A stretch of DNA of 64,000 nt from Jiella soli (GTDB taxonomy: Bacteria > Pseudomonadota > Alphaproteobacteria > Rhizobiales > Rhizobiaceae), in assembly GCF_020615385.1 (NCBI RefSeq), contig NZ_JAJAVB010000025.1:85296-149295 (forward strand), read 5' to 3'. Positions 39,805 through 48,707 of the stretch are shown here, piece by piece. Position numbers and translations under genes: made by a program. Under the pieces are notes generated by a model, which was given only the letters and a program-made list of their open reading frames with translations, searched no databases and had not been told where the DNA came from. The first letter of the stretch is position 1; each line of letters starts with the position of its first letter.

Positions 39805-41172
39805 ATGGCCCATGAACCGCTGAAGACGCTGCTCGCCAAGGCCTCGCCGGCGCGCTCCGGCGACTTCCTCGCCGCGGTCGCGGCCGAGAGCCAGGAAGAG
39901 CGCGTCAAGGCGCAGCGGCGGCTCGCCGAGACGACGCTGTCGCAGATCCTGAACGAGCCGCTGATCGATCCGGACGAGGACGAGGTCTCCGCGCTGATCT
40001 ACGACCAGCACGATGGGGAGGCTTTCCGCGCCATCTCCGGCTGGTCGGTCGGCGAATTGCGCGAATGGCTTCTGTCGGACGCCGCGACGCCGGAAGAGAT
40101 TTCGGCCCTGACATGGGCGCTGACGCCGGAAATGGTCGCCGCGGTCTCCAAGATCTGCCGCAACCAGGACCTCATCGCCATCGCCAGGAAGCGGCCGGTG
40201 GTGACGAAGTTCCGCACCACCGTCGGGCTGCCCGGCCGGCTCTCGGTGCGCATCCAGCCGAATCACCCGACCGACGACCCCAGGGGCGTCGGCGCCTCGA
40301 TCGTCGACGGGCTCGCCTTCGGCTGCGGCGACGCCGTCATCGGCATCAACCCCGCGACCGACAGTCCACAGGCGATGCGCCGGCTCCTGGATCTGATCGA
40401 GGAGTTGCGGCTGCGCCTCGGCTGCCCGGTGCAGTCCTGCGTCCTTGCCCATGTCACCACCGCGATCGACGCGATGAACCGGAACGCGCCGGTGGATCTC
40501 GTCTTCCAGTCGATCGCGGGGTCTGAGAAGGCCAATGCCTCCTTCGGCATCTCGCTCTCCATGCTGGCGGAAGCCCATGACGCCGCCAAGGCGCTGAAGC
40601 GCGGCACGGTCGGCGATAACGTCATGTATTTCGAGACGGGACAGGGCTCGGCGCTCTCGGCCGACGCGCATCACGGCATCGACCAGCAGACCATGGAGGC
40701 GCGGGCCTATGCCGTCGCGCGGGCGTTCGATCCGCTGCTCGTCAACACCGTCGTCGGTTTCATCGGTCCGGAATATCTCTATGACGGCAAGGAGATCACC
40801 CGGGCGGGGCTCGAGGACCATTTCTGCGGCAAGCTTCTGGGCGTGCCGATGGGCGTCGACGTCTGCTACACCAATCATGCCGAGGCCGATCAGGACGACA
40901 TGGACAATCTCCTGACGCTGCTTGGCGTCGCCGGCGTCAATTTCGTCATGGGCGTGCCGGGCTCGGACGACGTGATGCTGAACTACCAGTCGACCTCCTA
41001 TCACGACGCCGCCTATGTCCGCCGGGCGCTGGGCCTCAGGCCGGCGCCGGAATTTCAGGCCTGGGCGCAAGGGGCGGGCGTGCTCGACGCCGACGGCTTC
41101 CTGCTGCCGGAGACGGCAGGCGGCGGCGACCGGCTGATCGCGCAGTCGAAGCTCCTGGAGGCGGCGGAGTGA
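39805..41172 (+). CDS. eutB: Ethanolamine ammonia-lyase large subunit
   Basis: 455 residues, typical EutB length. Conserved stretches include TKFRTTVGLPGRLSVRIQPNHP (in parts), ADAHHGIDQQTMEARAYAVAR, NTVVGFIGPEYLYDGKEI and HNDNLLT-like region DDMDNLLTLLGVAGVNFVMGVPG. The B12-dependent enzyme splits ethanolamine into acetaldehyde and ammonia. Its TGA overlaps the GTG of eutC. No microcompartment shell genes or eutR are present, so this is the simple cytosolic form. Confidence 0.95.
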   Translation: MAHEPLKTLLAKASPARSGDFLAAVAAESQEERVKAQRRLAETTLSQILNEPLIDPDEDEVSALIYDQHDGEAFRAISGWSVGELREWLLSDAATPEEISALTWALTPEMVAAVSKICRNQDLIAIARKRPVVTKFRTTVGLPGRLSVRIQPNHPTDDPRGVGASIVDGLAFGCGDAVIGINPATDSPQAMRRLLDLIEELRLRLGCPVQSCVLAHVTTAIDAMNRNAPVDLVFQSIAGSEKANASFGISLSMLAEAHDAAKALKRGTVGDNVMYFETGQGSALSADAHHGIDQQTMEARAYAVARAFDPLLVNTVVGFIGPEYLYDGKEITRAGLEDHFCGKLLGVPMGVDVCYTNHAEADQDDMDNLLTLLGVAGVNFVMGVPGSDDVMLNYQSTSYHDAAYVRRALGLRPAPEFQAWAQGAGVLDADGFLLPETAGGGDRLIAQSKLLEAAE

Positions 41173-41975
41173 CGAGCGAAGACGCAAAGCCGCCGGTCGC
41201 CCCGGCGCCGGACCATCCGCTGAAACGCCTGAGAGCCTTCACCGAGGCGCGGATCGGCCTCGGCCGGCACGGCGCAGGCTTGCCGACATCTGCCCATCTC
41301 GATTTCGCGGAGGCGCATGCGAGGGCGCGCGACGCGGTCCATGCGGGGTTCGATATCGAGGGGATCGAATCGGCTTTGACATCGGCCGGCTTCGGAACGC
41401 TTCGCGTTTCGAGCGAGGCGCAGGACCGGGCCACCTATCTGCGCCGGCCCGATCTGGGACGGCGGCTTGCCGGAGCCTCGCGCGAGCGCCTTGCCGCTGA
41501 GCCGGGCGAGGGAGGTTTCGATCTCGTCCTCGTCATTGCCGACGGCCTCTCGGCAACGGCCGTCAACACCTATGGCGCGGCGACGGCGGCCGCGATCCTC
41601 GGGCATCTACCGCGGCAATGGCGCGTGGCGCCGATCATCCTTGCCACCGGTGCCCGCGTCGCCCTGTCCGACCCGATCGGCGAAGCGCTCGGGGCGAAGA
41701 TCGCGCTGATGCTGGTGGGCGAGCGCCCGGGGCTCTCGGCGGCCGACAGTCTCGGAGCCTATCTCACCTTCGGGCCTCGGCCGGGCCGAACGGATGCCGA
41801 CCGCAACTGCGTCTCCAACATCCGCCGGGGCGGCCTGCGGCCGGAGGCGGCAGCCCAGAAGATCGCCGGGCTCTTGCTGCGGTCTTGCGAACTCGGCATC
41901 TCGGGCACGGGGCTGAAGGACGATACCGAAGACCGCCTCGCCGACGCCGATCGGCCCGCAATCGACGCCGGATGA
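41169..41975 (+). CDS. eutC: Ethanolamine ammonia-lyase small subunit
   Basis: 268 residues starting at a GTG that overlaps the eutB stop (GTGA). RIGLGRHGAGLPTSAHLDFAEAHARARDAVH, LVLVIADGLSATAV and GARVALSDPIGEALGAKIALMLVGERPGL (in parts) are the cobalamin-binding small-subunit signatures; the C-terminal NCVSNIR also fits. It forms the active (EutB-EutC) complex. The ethanolamine permease follows 113 bases later. Confidence 0.94.
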   Translation: MTSEDAKPPVAPAPDHPLKRLRAFTEARIGLGRHGAGLPTSAHLDFAEAHARARDAVHAGFDIEGIESALTSAGFGTLRVSSEAQDRATYLRRPDLGRRLAGASRERLAAEPGEGGFDLVLVIADGLSATAVNTYGAATAAAILGHLPRQWRVAPIILATGARVALSDPIGEALGAKIALMLVGERPGLSAADSLGAYLTFGPRPGRTDADRNCVSNIRRGGLRPEAAAQKIAGLLLRSCELGISGTGLKDDTEDRLADADRPAIDAG

Positions 41976-41993
41976 TTCGCTTCTCCTGCCGAT

Positions 41994-42017
41994 GCAAAAA
42001 ATATGTGCTGATTTTGC
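41994..42017. promoter_or_regulatory. Inverted repeat in eutC-permease gap
   Basis: GCAAAA (41994-41999) and TTTTGC (42012-42017) with a 12-base spacer, inside an AT-rich patch ahead of the permease gene. Possible operator for ethanolamine induction; no regulator gene is nearby, so only weakly supported. Confidence 0.3.
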
Positions 42018-42088
42018 GCATGCATAGATTGACGGCAGGCCTGCTTGGTGACTGAATCCCGACTGCAATCCGCGACGAGGGCCGCCAG

Positions 42089-43606
42089 ATGGCGCTGGAC
42101 AAGACGGGCATGGTCTACCGGGCCGCCGAAGCCGGCTATTTCGAGCGTCGGGGCCTGAAGAAATATGCCGGCGTCTGGTCGCTCTGGGCGCTCGGCGTCG
42201 GGGCGGTCATCTCCGGCCAGTATTCGGGCTGGAACCTCGGACTTCTGTCCGGCGGCTGGGGGGGGATGCTGATCGCGACCATCATCATCGCGATCATGTA
42301 TCTCGGCCTGACCTTCTCGATCGCCGAAATGTCGCCGGCCCTGCCGCATACCGGCGCCGCCTATTCCTTCGCGCGCACGGCGATGGGCCGATGGGGCGGC
42401 TTCGTCACCGGGCTCTTCGAAAACGTCGAATACGTCCTGACGCCGGCCGTCGTGGTGTTCTTCATCGGCTCCTATCTCACCGGCATCTTCGGGACGCCGA
42501 CGGCCTTCCAGCCGGTCTGGTGGATCCTCGGCTACGGCATCTTCGTCGGGCTGAACGTCGTCGGCGTGGAGATGTCCTTCAAGGTGACGGTGGTCATCAC
42601 GCTCATGGCTCTTGCCATCCTCCTCGTCTTCTTCGCCTCGGCCTTTCCCTTCGCCGACTTCTCGCGCTGGGCCCTCAATATCGGCCCCGGCGGCACCGAG
42701 CTTGCCGAAGGGAACGGGCCGTTCCTGCCGATGGGGATCGGCGGGGCGCTCTCGGCGCTTCCCTTCGCGGTCTGGTCCTTCCTGGCGATCGAGCAATTGC
42801 CGCTCGCGGCGGAAGAATCGGCCGATCCGCAGCGCGACATGCCGAAGGGCATCATCCTCGGCATGCTGACGCTGATGGTCACCGCCTTCCTGATGCTGTT
42901 CCTCAACCCGTCGCTGCCGGGCGTCGGCTCCTTCGCGCTCGGTTCCTCGGGCGAGCCGCTGCTCGACGGGTTCCGCGCGATCTACGGGGCGGGCCTCGCC
43001 AAGCTCCTCGCCTTCGTCGCGATCATCGGTCTCGTCGCCTCCTTCCACACCATCATCTTCGCGCAGGGGCGGCAGATCTATTCGCTGTCGCGGGCCGGCT
43101 ATTTTCCGTCCTTCCTCTCGGTGACCCACGATGCGCGCAAGACGCCCTATGTCGCGATGATCGCCGGCGCGCTCGTCGGCCTGGCGATCATGCTGGCGCT
43201 GTTCCTCGGGCTCGGAGCGGAGGCCGGCGCGGCGGTGATCGGCGGCACGCTTCTCAACATGGCGGTGTTCGGGGCGATGTGCTCCTACATCGCGCAGGGC
43301 GTGTCCTTCATCCTCCTGCGCCGCAACCATCACCATATCGTGCGCCCCTATCGCAGCCCGTTCGGGATTTCCGGGGCCGTCGCCACGATCGTCATCGCCG
43401 TCGTCACCCTCGGCTTGCAGTTTCTGGACCCGACCTATCGTGTCGGGGTCCTCGGCGTCGCGGCCTGGTTCGCGGTCGGCATCGTCTATTTCGCGCTGAT
43501 CGGCCGGCACCGGCTGATCCTGTCGCCGGAGGAGGAGTTCGCGATCGAACACGCCGGCAAGCGCGGCGAGGCGGCGGGCCTGCCCGGGGCGGCCGGCGCG
43601 GTCTGA
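42089..43606 (+). CDS. eat: Ethanolamine permease (APC superfamily)
   Basis: 505 residues with about 12 membrane helices. The N-terminal VWSLWALGVGAVISGQYSGWNLGLLSGGWGGML, FSIAEMSPALPHTGAAYSFARTAMG and the ENVEYVLTPAVVVFFIGSYL region match ethanolamine permeases of the amino acid-polyamine-organocation superfamily. It imports ethanolamine for the EutBC enzyme encoded just upstream. Length is somewhat above the usual 450-480 because of a C-terminal tail. Confidence 0.9.
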   Translation: MALDKTGMVYRAAEAGYFERRGLKKYAGVWSLWALGVGAVISGQYSGWNLGLLSGGWGGMLIATIIIAIMYLGLTFSIAEMSPALPHTGAAYSFARTAMGRWGGFVTGLFENVEYVLTPAVVVFFIGSYLTGIFGTPTAFQPVWWILGYGIFVGLNVVGVEMSFKVTVVITLMALAILLVFFASAFPFADFSRWALNIGPGGTELAEGNGPFLPMGIGGALSALPFAVWSFLAIEQLPLAAEESADPQRDMPKGIILGMLTLMVTAFLMLFLNPSLPGVGSFALGSSGEPLLDGFRAIYGAGLAKLLAFVAIIGLVASFHTIIFAQGRQIYSLSRAGYFPSFLSVTHDARKTPYVAMIAGALVGLAIMLALFLGLGAEAGAAVIGGTLLNMAVFGAMCSYIAQGVSFILLRRNHHHIVRPYRSPFGISGAVATIVIAVVTLGLQFLDPTYRVGVLGVAAWFAVGIVYFALIGRHRLILSPEEEFAIEHAGKRGEAAGLPGAAGAV

Positions 43607-43804
43607 GCGTGCCGGCCGTCTAAGCCGCGACCGGCGATCGCGGCCTTTGGCCCCGGACCGGCGCCCGCCGCATCCTGCCCGGCAAAGCGCCGCCGCGGAA
43701 TGGCTCGACGCTCTTTCATTCGCGGACATCGCTCCACATCTAGGGGCGACGTCGGCAAACGCCGGCGCTCCGGGTCGACGGACCCGCCTGCGACGGAGAG
43801 ATGC

Positions 43805-44818
43805 GTGGAAGTGACGGCAAGCGGCGGCACCGGAGATGTGGTGCCGCTCTGGATCTGGTTGGCGACGATCGGCGGCATTGCCGCCCTTTTTGTATTCGAT
43901 TTCGTGGCGCATGTGCGCAAGGCGCACGAGCCGAGCTTCAAGGAATCCACTTTCTGGTCCCTCGTCTATGTCGCCATGGCGATCTGCTTCGGCTTCGGCG
44001 TCTGGTGGTTCTGGGACCACAATCACGGCATTGAATTCTTTGCCGGCTACATCACCGAAAAGAGTCTGTCGGTCGACAATCTCTTCGTCTTCGTCATCAT
44101 CATGAAGTCGTTCCAGGTGCCGCGGGAGGACCAGCAGAAGGCCCTTCTCATCGGCATCGTGCTGGCGCTGATCATGCGCGGCATCTTCATCGCGCTCGGC
44201 GCCGCGGCGATCGACCGATTCTCCTGGGTCTTCTACATCTTCGGCCTTTTCCTGCTCTACACGGCCGCCCATCTCGCGATCGAGAGCTTTTCCAGCGGCA
44301 AGAAGAGCGACGAGGAGTACGAGCCGAACGCCCTGGTGAAATGGTTTCAGCGAAACCTGCGCACGACGACGCAGTTTCACGGCAACGCGCTGACCGTCAC
44401 CAAGGACGGCAAGCGCCACTTCACGCCCATGGTGGTGGTCATCCTGGCGCTCGGCATGACCGATCTCCTGTTCGCCCTCGATTCGATTCCGGCGATCTAC
44501 GGCCTGACCGATGCGCCCTTCATCGTCTTCACCGCCAACGCCTTCGCGCTGCTCGGGCTCCTGCAGCTCTACTTCCTGCTCGGCGGCCTGCTCGACCGGC
44601 TCGTCTATCTCGGCTTCGGGCTCGCGCTGATTCTCGGCTTCATCGGCGTGAAGCTGATTCTCCACGCCATGGAGGAGAATGACCTGCCGTTCCTCAACGG
44701 GGGCCAGCCGATCGACGGGCTGCCGCATATCACCACGGGCCTGTCGCTCGCCGTCATCGTCGGGATCCTTGCGGTGACGACGATTGCCAGTCTCGTGCGC
44801 AGCCGGTCGATGCGATAG
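43805..44818 (+). CDS. TerC/Alx family membrane protein
   Basis: 337 residues if it starts at the GTG at 43805, with GGAGAG four bases upstream; a GTG at 43811 or a much longer upstream frame from 43700 are alternatives. About nine membrane helices. Family signatures: FFAGYITEKSLSVDNLFVFVIIM and VILALGMTDLLFALDSIPAIYGLT, whose acidic residues are thought to coordinate Mn2+ in Alx. Possibly a manganese exporter; substrate not shown here. Monocistronic between the ethanolamine genes and the ATP synthase operon. Confidence 0.85.
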   Translation: MEVTASGGTGDVVPLWIWLATIGGIAALFVFDFVAHVRKAHEPSFKESTFWSLVYVAMAICFGFGVWWFWDHNHGIEFFAGYITEKSLSVDNLFVFVIIMKSFQVPREDQQKALLIGIVLALIMRGIFIALGAAAIDRFSWVFYIFGLFLLYTAAHLAIESFSSGKKSDEEYEPNALVKWFQRNLRTTTQFHGNALTVTKDGKRHFTPMVVVILALGMTDLLFALDSIPAIYGLTDAPFIVFTANAFALLGLLQLYFLLGGLLDRLVYLGFGLALILGFIGVKLILHAMEENDLPFLNGGQPIDGLPHITTGLSLAVIVGILAVTTIASLVRSRSMR

Positions 44819-44875
44819 GACGGTCTGAGCGCGGGCGCCTCGGCGCCCGGCGCCGCAGTCACGAGGGAGCGAGCG

Positions 44876-45232
44876 ATGGCGGCCGATAATGCGGGCGGCG
44901 AGGGAGGCGGATCCGAAGACTGGTCCGCAAGGCGCGAGGCGCTCACGCGCAAGCTCGCCGAGCAGCGGGCCAGAATGCCGCAGGACGAGGGCGACCCCCG
45001 GCCTCGCGGCGGCATGCAGGGCGTCGCCGAGGGACTGAAGCTCGCGAGCGAGTTCCTCGCCGGCATCCTCGTCGGCACCGCCATCGGATACGGTATCGAC
45101 AAGTTTGCCGGGACGAGCCCCTTCGGCCTCATTGTCTTCCTGTTGATCGGGTTTGCCGCCGGTGCGGCCAACGTCATCCGCTCGGTTTCGGGCGGGGCCT
45201 CGCCCTGGGGGTCGAACCGCGACGAAGGTTGA
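44876..45232 (+). CDS. atpI: ATP synthase accessory protein I
   Basis: 118 residues: a charged N-terminal half (SARREALTRKLAEQRARMP) and two membrane helices (LASEFLAGILVGTAIGYGID and PFGLIVFLLIGFAAGAANVI, split by KFAGTS). Located directly before atpB as in other alphaproteobacteria. AtpI helps assemble the c-ring; it is not part of the finished enzyme. Confidence 0.88.
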   Translation: MAADNAGGEGGGSEDWSARREALTRKLAEQRARMPQDEGDPRPRGGMQGVAEGLKLASEFLAGILVGTAIGYGIDKFAGTSPFGLIVFLLIGFAAGAANVIRSVSGGASPWGSNRDEG

Positions 45233-45353
45233 TGAGCGTTGTTTGTCGGACTCGCACCGAAACTCGCTTGAGGGTGTTGCGAAGCTTCGTTTGTGACGCT
45301 ATTGGCAGGTCGGCCCTCGCCGGGTGACGCGTGTTGACGAAGGACCAGGCAGT

Positions 45354-46112
45354 TTGGAAAACAATCCGACCGATCCGATCCATCAGTTTCAGATTTCCAG
45401 GATCGTTCCGATCAATATCGGCGGCCTGGACTTCTCCTTTACGAACTCCGCACTCTTCATGGTGCTTACGGTCGCGATCACGACGGCCTTTCTCTACTAC
45501 TCGACGCGCGGCCGCGGACTGGTGCCGACTCGCGTTCAGTCGATGAGTGAGCTGTCCTACGAGTTCGTCGCCAACATGCTGCGCGACGCCGCGGGCACCG
45601 CTGGCATGCGCTTCTTCCCGTTCGTGTTCTCGATCTTCATGTTCGTCCTGGTCGCGAACTTCCTCGGGATGATGCCCTATTTCTTCACGGTGACGAGCCA
45701 TCTCATCGTCACCTTCGCGCTGGCGATCCTCGTCATCGGCGTCGTCGTCGTCTACGGGCTGATGAAGCACGGCACGCATTTCTTCCATCTGTTCGTGCCG
45801 TCGGGCGTTCCTGGCATCCTTCTGCCGCTGGTCGTCCTGATCGAGGTCGTCTCCTTCATCTCCCGGCCGGTCTCACTCTCGGTTCGTCTCTTCGGCAACA
45901 TGCTCGCCGGTCACATCACGCTGAAGGTGTTCTCGGGCTTCGTGGTCTCGCTCAGCGCGCTCGGCGCACTCGGCGTCGTCGGCTCGATCCTGCCGCTCCT
46001 GATGACCATTGCGCTCACGGCTCTCGAATTCCTGGTCGCCGCCCTGCAGGCCTATGTCTTCGCGGTCCTGACCTGCCTCTACCTGAACGACGCCCTGCAT
46101 CCGGGCCACTGA
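45354..46112 (+). CDS. atpB: ATP synthase F0 subunit a
   Basis: 252 residues from a TTG start at 45354, with AAGGA nine bases upstream and the family-typical opening [23 protein letters not shown]; a GTG at 45324 in frame has no ribosome site. The essential arginine lies in [18 protein letters not shown]. Subunit a forms the proton half-channels against the c-ring. Five F0 genes follow in order; F1 genes are elsewhere. Confidence 0.95.
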   Translation: MENNPTDPIHQFQISRIVPINIGGLDFSFTNSALFMVLTVAITTAFLYYSTRGRGLVPTRVQSMSELSYEFVANMLRDAAGTAGMRFFPFVFSIFMFVLVANFLGMMPYFFTVTSHLIVTFALAILVIGVVVVYGLMKHGTHFFHLFVPSGVPGILLPLVVLIEVVSFISRPVSLSVRLFGNMLAGHITLKVFSGFVVSLSALGALGVVGSILPLLMTIALTALEFLVAALQAYVFAVLTCLYLNDALHPGH

Positions 46113-46193
46113 ACACCATCCTCGCCGGCTGCCGGGTGGCGGCGGTCGGTCCTTCAAGCCGCAAAATCCCAAAGTTCCAAAGGAGAGTTCACA

Positions 46194-46421
46194 ATGGACG
46201 CGGAAGCAGCAAAGTACATCGGTGCCGGTATCGCGTGTCTCGGCATGGGCGGCGCCGGCATCGGCCTCGGTCAGATCTTCGGCATGTATCTGGCCGGCGC
46301 CCTGCGCAACCCCTCGGCTGCGGACGGCCAGTTCGGCCGCCTGATCTTCGGCTTCGCCATCACCGAGGCGCTCGGCATCTTCTCGCTGCTGATCGCGCTT
46401 CTCCTCCTGTTCGCCGTCTGA
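46194..46421 (+). CDS. atpE: ATP synthase F0 subunit c
   Basis: 75 residues, two membrane helices. The glycine-rich first helix ([17 protein letters not shown]) and the proton-binding glutamate in [15 protein letters not shown] are diagnostic. Forms the rotating c-ring. Strong ribosome site AAAGGAGAG upstream. Confidence 0.97.
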   Translation: MDAEAAKYIGAGIACLGMGGAGIGLGQIFGMYLAGALRNPSAADGQFGRLIFGFAITEALGIFSLLIALLLLFAV

Positions 46422-46494
46422 TCGGCGACAGCCTTCGTCAGCACAACAGACCGGCGGCGATTTCGGCCGCCGGTCAGCGACACCGGAGCTCGCA

Positions 46495-47100
46495 ATGTTC
46501 GTAACGCCAGCCTTCGCGCAGAGCGAGGGATCCGATGCCGTCCACCTGCCGCCTCAGAGCGACGCCGCGGCGGCGCATGGCGAGACCGTCCATATCGAGG
46601 GCGAGCACGAGGGCGGCTTCCCGCCGTTCAACTCCGAATTCTATCCCTCGCAGCTTCTGTGGCTCGCGATCACCTTCGGCGTCTTCTATTGGGTGCTGAA
46701 GCGGGTGGTCCTGCCCCGGATCGGCAGTGTCCTGGAAAATCGGCGCGACCGAATCGCGCTTGATCTCGAGGCGGCCGAACGGATGAAGTCGGACGCCGAC
46801 GAGGCGCATGCGGCCTATGAGCAGGAGCTCGCCGAGGCCCGCGATCGCGCCCACAAGATTGCACAGGAAGCCCGGGATTCGGCCCGGTCCGACGCCGAGA
46901 AAGAGCGCAAGCGGCTCGACGCGGACCTCGACGAGAAGCTCGACGCCGCGCAGGCCCGGATCGCCGAAGTGAAGCGCTCGGCGCTCGGCGAAGTCGACCA
47001 GATCGCACGTGACGTCACCGACGCCATCCTTCGGGAGGTCGCCCAGATCGAGGCGTCCGCCGAGGAGATCGCCGGTGCGGTCGACGCGTCCCGCGGCTGA
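46495..47100 (+). CDS. atpF2: ATP synthase F0 subunit b'
   Basis: 201 residues. After an N-terminal Gly/Ala/His-rich lead comes one membrane helix (SQLLWLAITFGVFYWVLKRVVLP) and a long charged coiled coil. The separate b and b' genes in tandem are characteristic of alphaproteobacteria and phototrophs. It forms the peripheral stalk with subunit b. Confidence 0.93.
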   Translation: MFVTPAFAQSEGSDAVHLPPQSDAAAAHGETVHIEGEHEGGFPPFNSEFYPSQLLWLAITFGVFYWVLKRVVLPRIGSVLENRRDRIALDLEAAERMKSDADEAHAAYEQELAEARDRAHKIAQEARDSARSDAEKERKRLDADLDEKLDAAQARIAEVKRSALGEVDQIARDVTDAILREVAQIEASAEEIAGAVDASRG

Positions 47101-47111
47101 GGGGGTTCACC

Positions 47112-47591
47112 ATGGACAATACATTCTGGGCGTTCATCTCGCTCGTCATCTTTCTTGCCATCGTCTGGTACCTCAAGGTGCCTTCGAAGATGAGCAAGTC
47201 GCTCGACGATCGCGCTGCGCGCATCCGCAATGAGATCGAGGAAGCGCGGGAGCTGAAGGAGGAGGCCAAGCAGCAGCTGGCCGAATATCAGCGCCGCCGC
47301 CGCGAGGCCGAGCAGGAAGCCAAGGACATCGTCGCGGCCGCCAAGCGCGAAGCCGAGCAGATGCTGCAGGAAGCGCGCCGCAAAAACGATGAATATGTTG
47401 AGCGTCGCACCGCCATGGCCGAAACCAAGATCGGTCAGGCCGAGCAGGACGCTGTCGCCGAGGTACGTGCCTCCGCGGTCAATCTGGCGGTCGCCGCTTC
47501 CGCTCGGATCATCGCGGAGCGGAACTCCGGCGGGGCCAGCGGCCAGTTCATCGACCAGTCGATCTCCGAGGTCCGCCGCCGTCTCAACTGA
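47112..47591 (+). CDS. atpF: ATP synthase F0 subunit b
   Basis: 159 residues: N-terminal membrane helix (FWAFISLVIFLAIVWYLKVP) then a coiled coil with EARELKEEAKQQLAEYQRRR. Second peripheral stalk subunit, 11 bases after b'. Last gene of the F0 operon, followed by a good terminator. Confidence 0.95.
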   Translation: MDNTFWAFISLVIFLAIVWYLKVPSKMSKSLDDRAARIRNEIEEARELKEEAKQQLAEYQRRRREAEQEAKDIVAAAKREAEQMLQEARRKNDEYVERRTAMAETKIGQAEQDAVAEVRASAVNLAVAASARIIAERNSGGASGQFIDQSISEVRRRLN

Positions 47592-47630
47592 CGGGCAGCG
47601 CTTCTCCCACCAGCCGATTCGCTACGAAAG

Positions 47631-47654
47631 AGGCCGCCACGTGCGGCCTTTTTT
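47631..47654 (+). terminator. Rho-independent terminator of the F0 operon
   Basis: Seven-base arms AGGCCGC (47631-47637) and GCGGCCT (47643-47649), five-base loop, then a T-run to 47654. It lies 40 bases after the atpF stop and is the cleanest intrinsic terminator in the window. Confidence 0.9.
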
Positions 47655-47792
47655 GCGTCCTGAGCATGAGCCGATGAGGGAGAATCGGACTCGGACAATT
47701 GGAGCTTGCGACATTGGAAGAAGGAAGCTCCGGAGGAAGATCGGTGGGCGCGACGCAGTGCCGCCGGCGCCGGGGAGCTTGTGGAGTGCGGA

Positions 47793-48482
47793 CTATTCCG
47801 CCGCGTCGAGAAGGTCGGCGCGCAGCGGCCGAAAGCTCAGGCGATGGATCGGGCAGGGACCGAGACGTTCGATCGCGGCGAGATGTTCGGCGGTCCCATA
47901 GCCCATGTGCCGCGAGAAGCCGTAGCCGTCATAGGCCGGGCAGGCACGGCGCATCATCCGGTCGCGTGCGACCTTGGCAACGATCGAGGCCGCCGCGATG
48001 CTGAGCGACAGCGCATCGCCCGAAATCACCGCGGTCCCCGGACAGGAGAGGCGCGGCGGAAGGTCGCGGCCGTCGACGAGGACATGGCAAGGCTGCTGTC
48101 CGAGCGCCTGTAGCGCCCGGCGCATGGCGAGGAGCGTCGCGCCGCGGATGTTGAACCGGTCGATCTCGAGCGCGCTCGCCGAGGCGAAGCCGACGCATGC
48201 GGAGGCGAGGATCTCGGCGAACAGCCGCTCCCGCTCTTCCATCACGAGCTTCTTGGAATCGTTCAGCCCGTTCGGCATGCGTGCCGGATCGAGGATGACG
48301 GCTGCGGCGACGACCGGACCCGCAAGCGGACCACGTCCGGCCTCGTCGATCCCCGCAACATGGCGCGCCCCGGCCGACAGAAGTGCGGCCTCGCGCCCGA
48401 AATCGGGCCCGCAAGGCGGCCTCGGCGCCGCTTTTCTGGCGGTCTTCGAAGGGGCGGGAGAATCGGAGGAACGGCGAGTCAT
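47793..48482 (-). CDS. rnhB: Ribonuclease HII
   Basis: 229 residues from the ATG at 48482; a TTG at 48521 would extend it. The active-site segment [21 protein letters not shown] carries the Asp-Glu pair, with LVDGRDLPP and [16 protein letters not shown] supplying the other acidic and conserved residues. It removes RNA from RNA-DNA hybrids, including single ribonucleotides. Convergent with the F0 operon, an order common in rhizobia. Confidence 0.93.
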   Translation of the reverse strand: MTRRSSDSPAPSKTARKAAPRPPCGPDFGREAALLSAGARHVAGIDEAGRGPLAGPVVAAAVILDPARMPNGLNDSKKLVMEERERLFAEILASACVGFASASALEIDRFNIRGATLLAMRRALQALGQQPCHVLVDGRDLPPRLSCPGTAVISGDALSLSIAAASIVAKVARDRMMRRACPAYDGYGFSRHMGYGTAEHLAAIERLGPCPIHRLSFRPLRADLLDAAE

Positions 48483-48707
48483 TGTGCGGCGCAGACTCGC
48501 GCATTCTCCGATTCTCCACAAGACCCGCTGGCTCGAGGGGTAGTGAGCCGGCGAGCCGCATCGGCCGATCAGATTGGGGCGGCCGATCTACGAAACGGAC
48601 GAACTCTGGACCCTGACGCCGTCCGTCTCGATCGCGTCGTTCAGTCCGTTGCCGTCATCCGGTCGGACCGGCGAAGCGTATGGACCAGGCGGTCTTGTTT
48701 TGTTCTC

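Noticed and set aside
41759-44728. Long minus-strand frame opposite eutC, the ethanolamine permease and the TerC gene
   Set aside because: Low-complexity Glu/Asp/Arg-rich translation typical of antisense high-GC frames; the plus-strand genes are clear.
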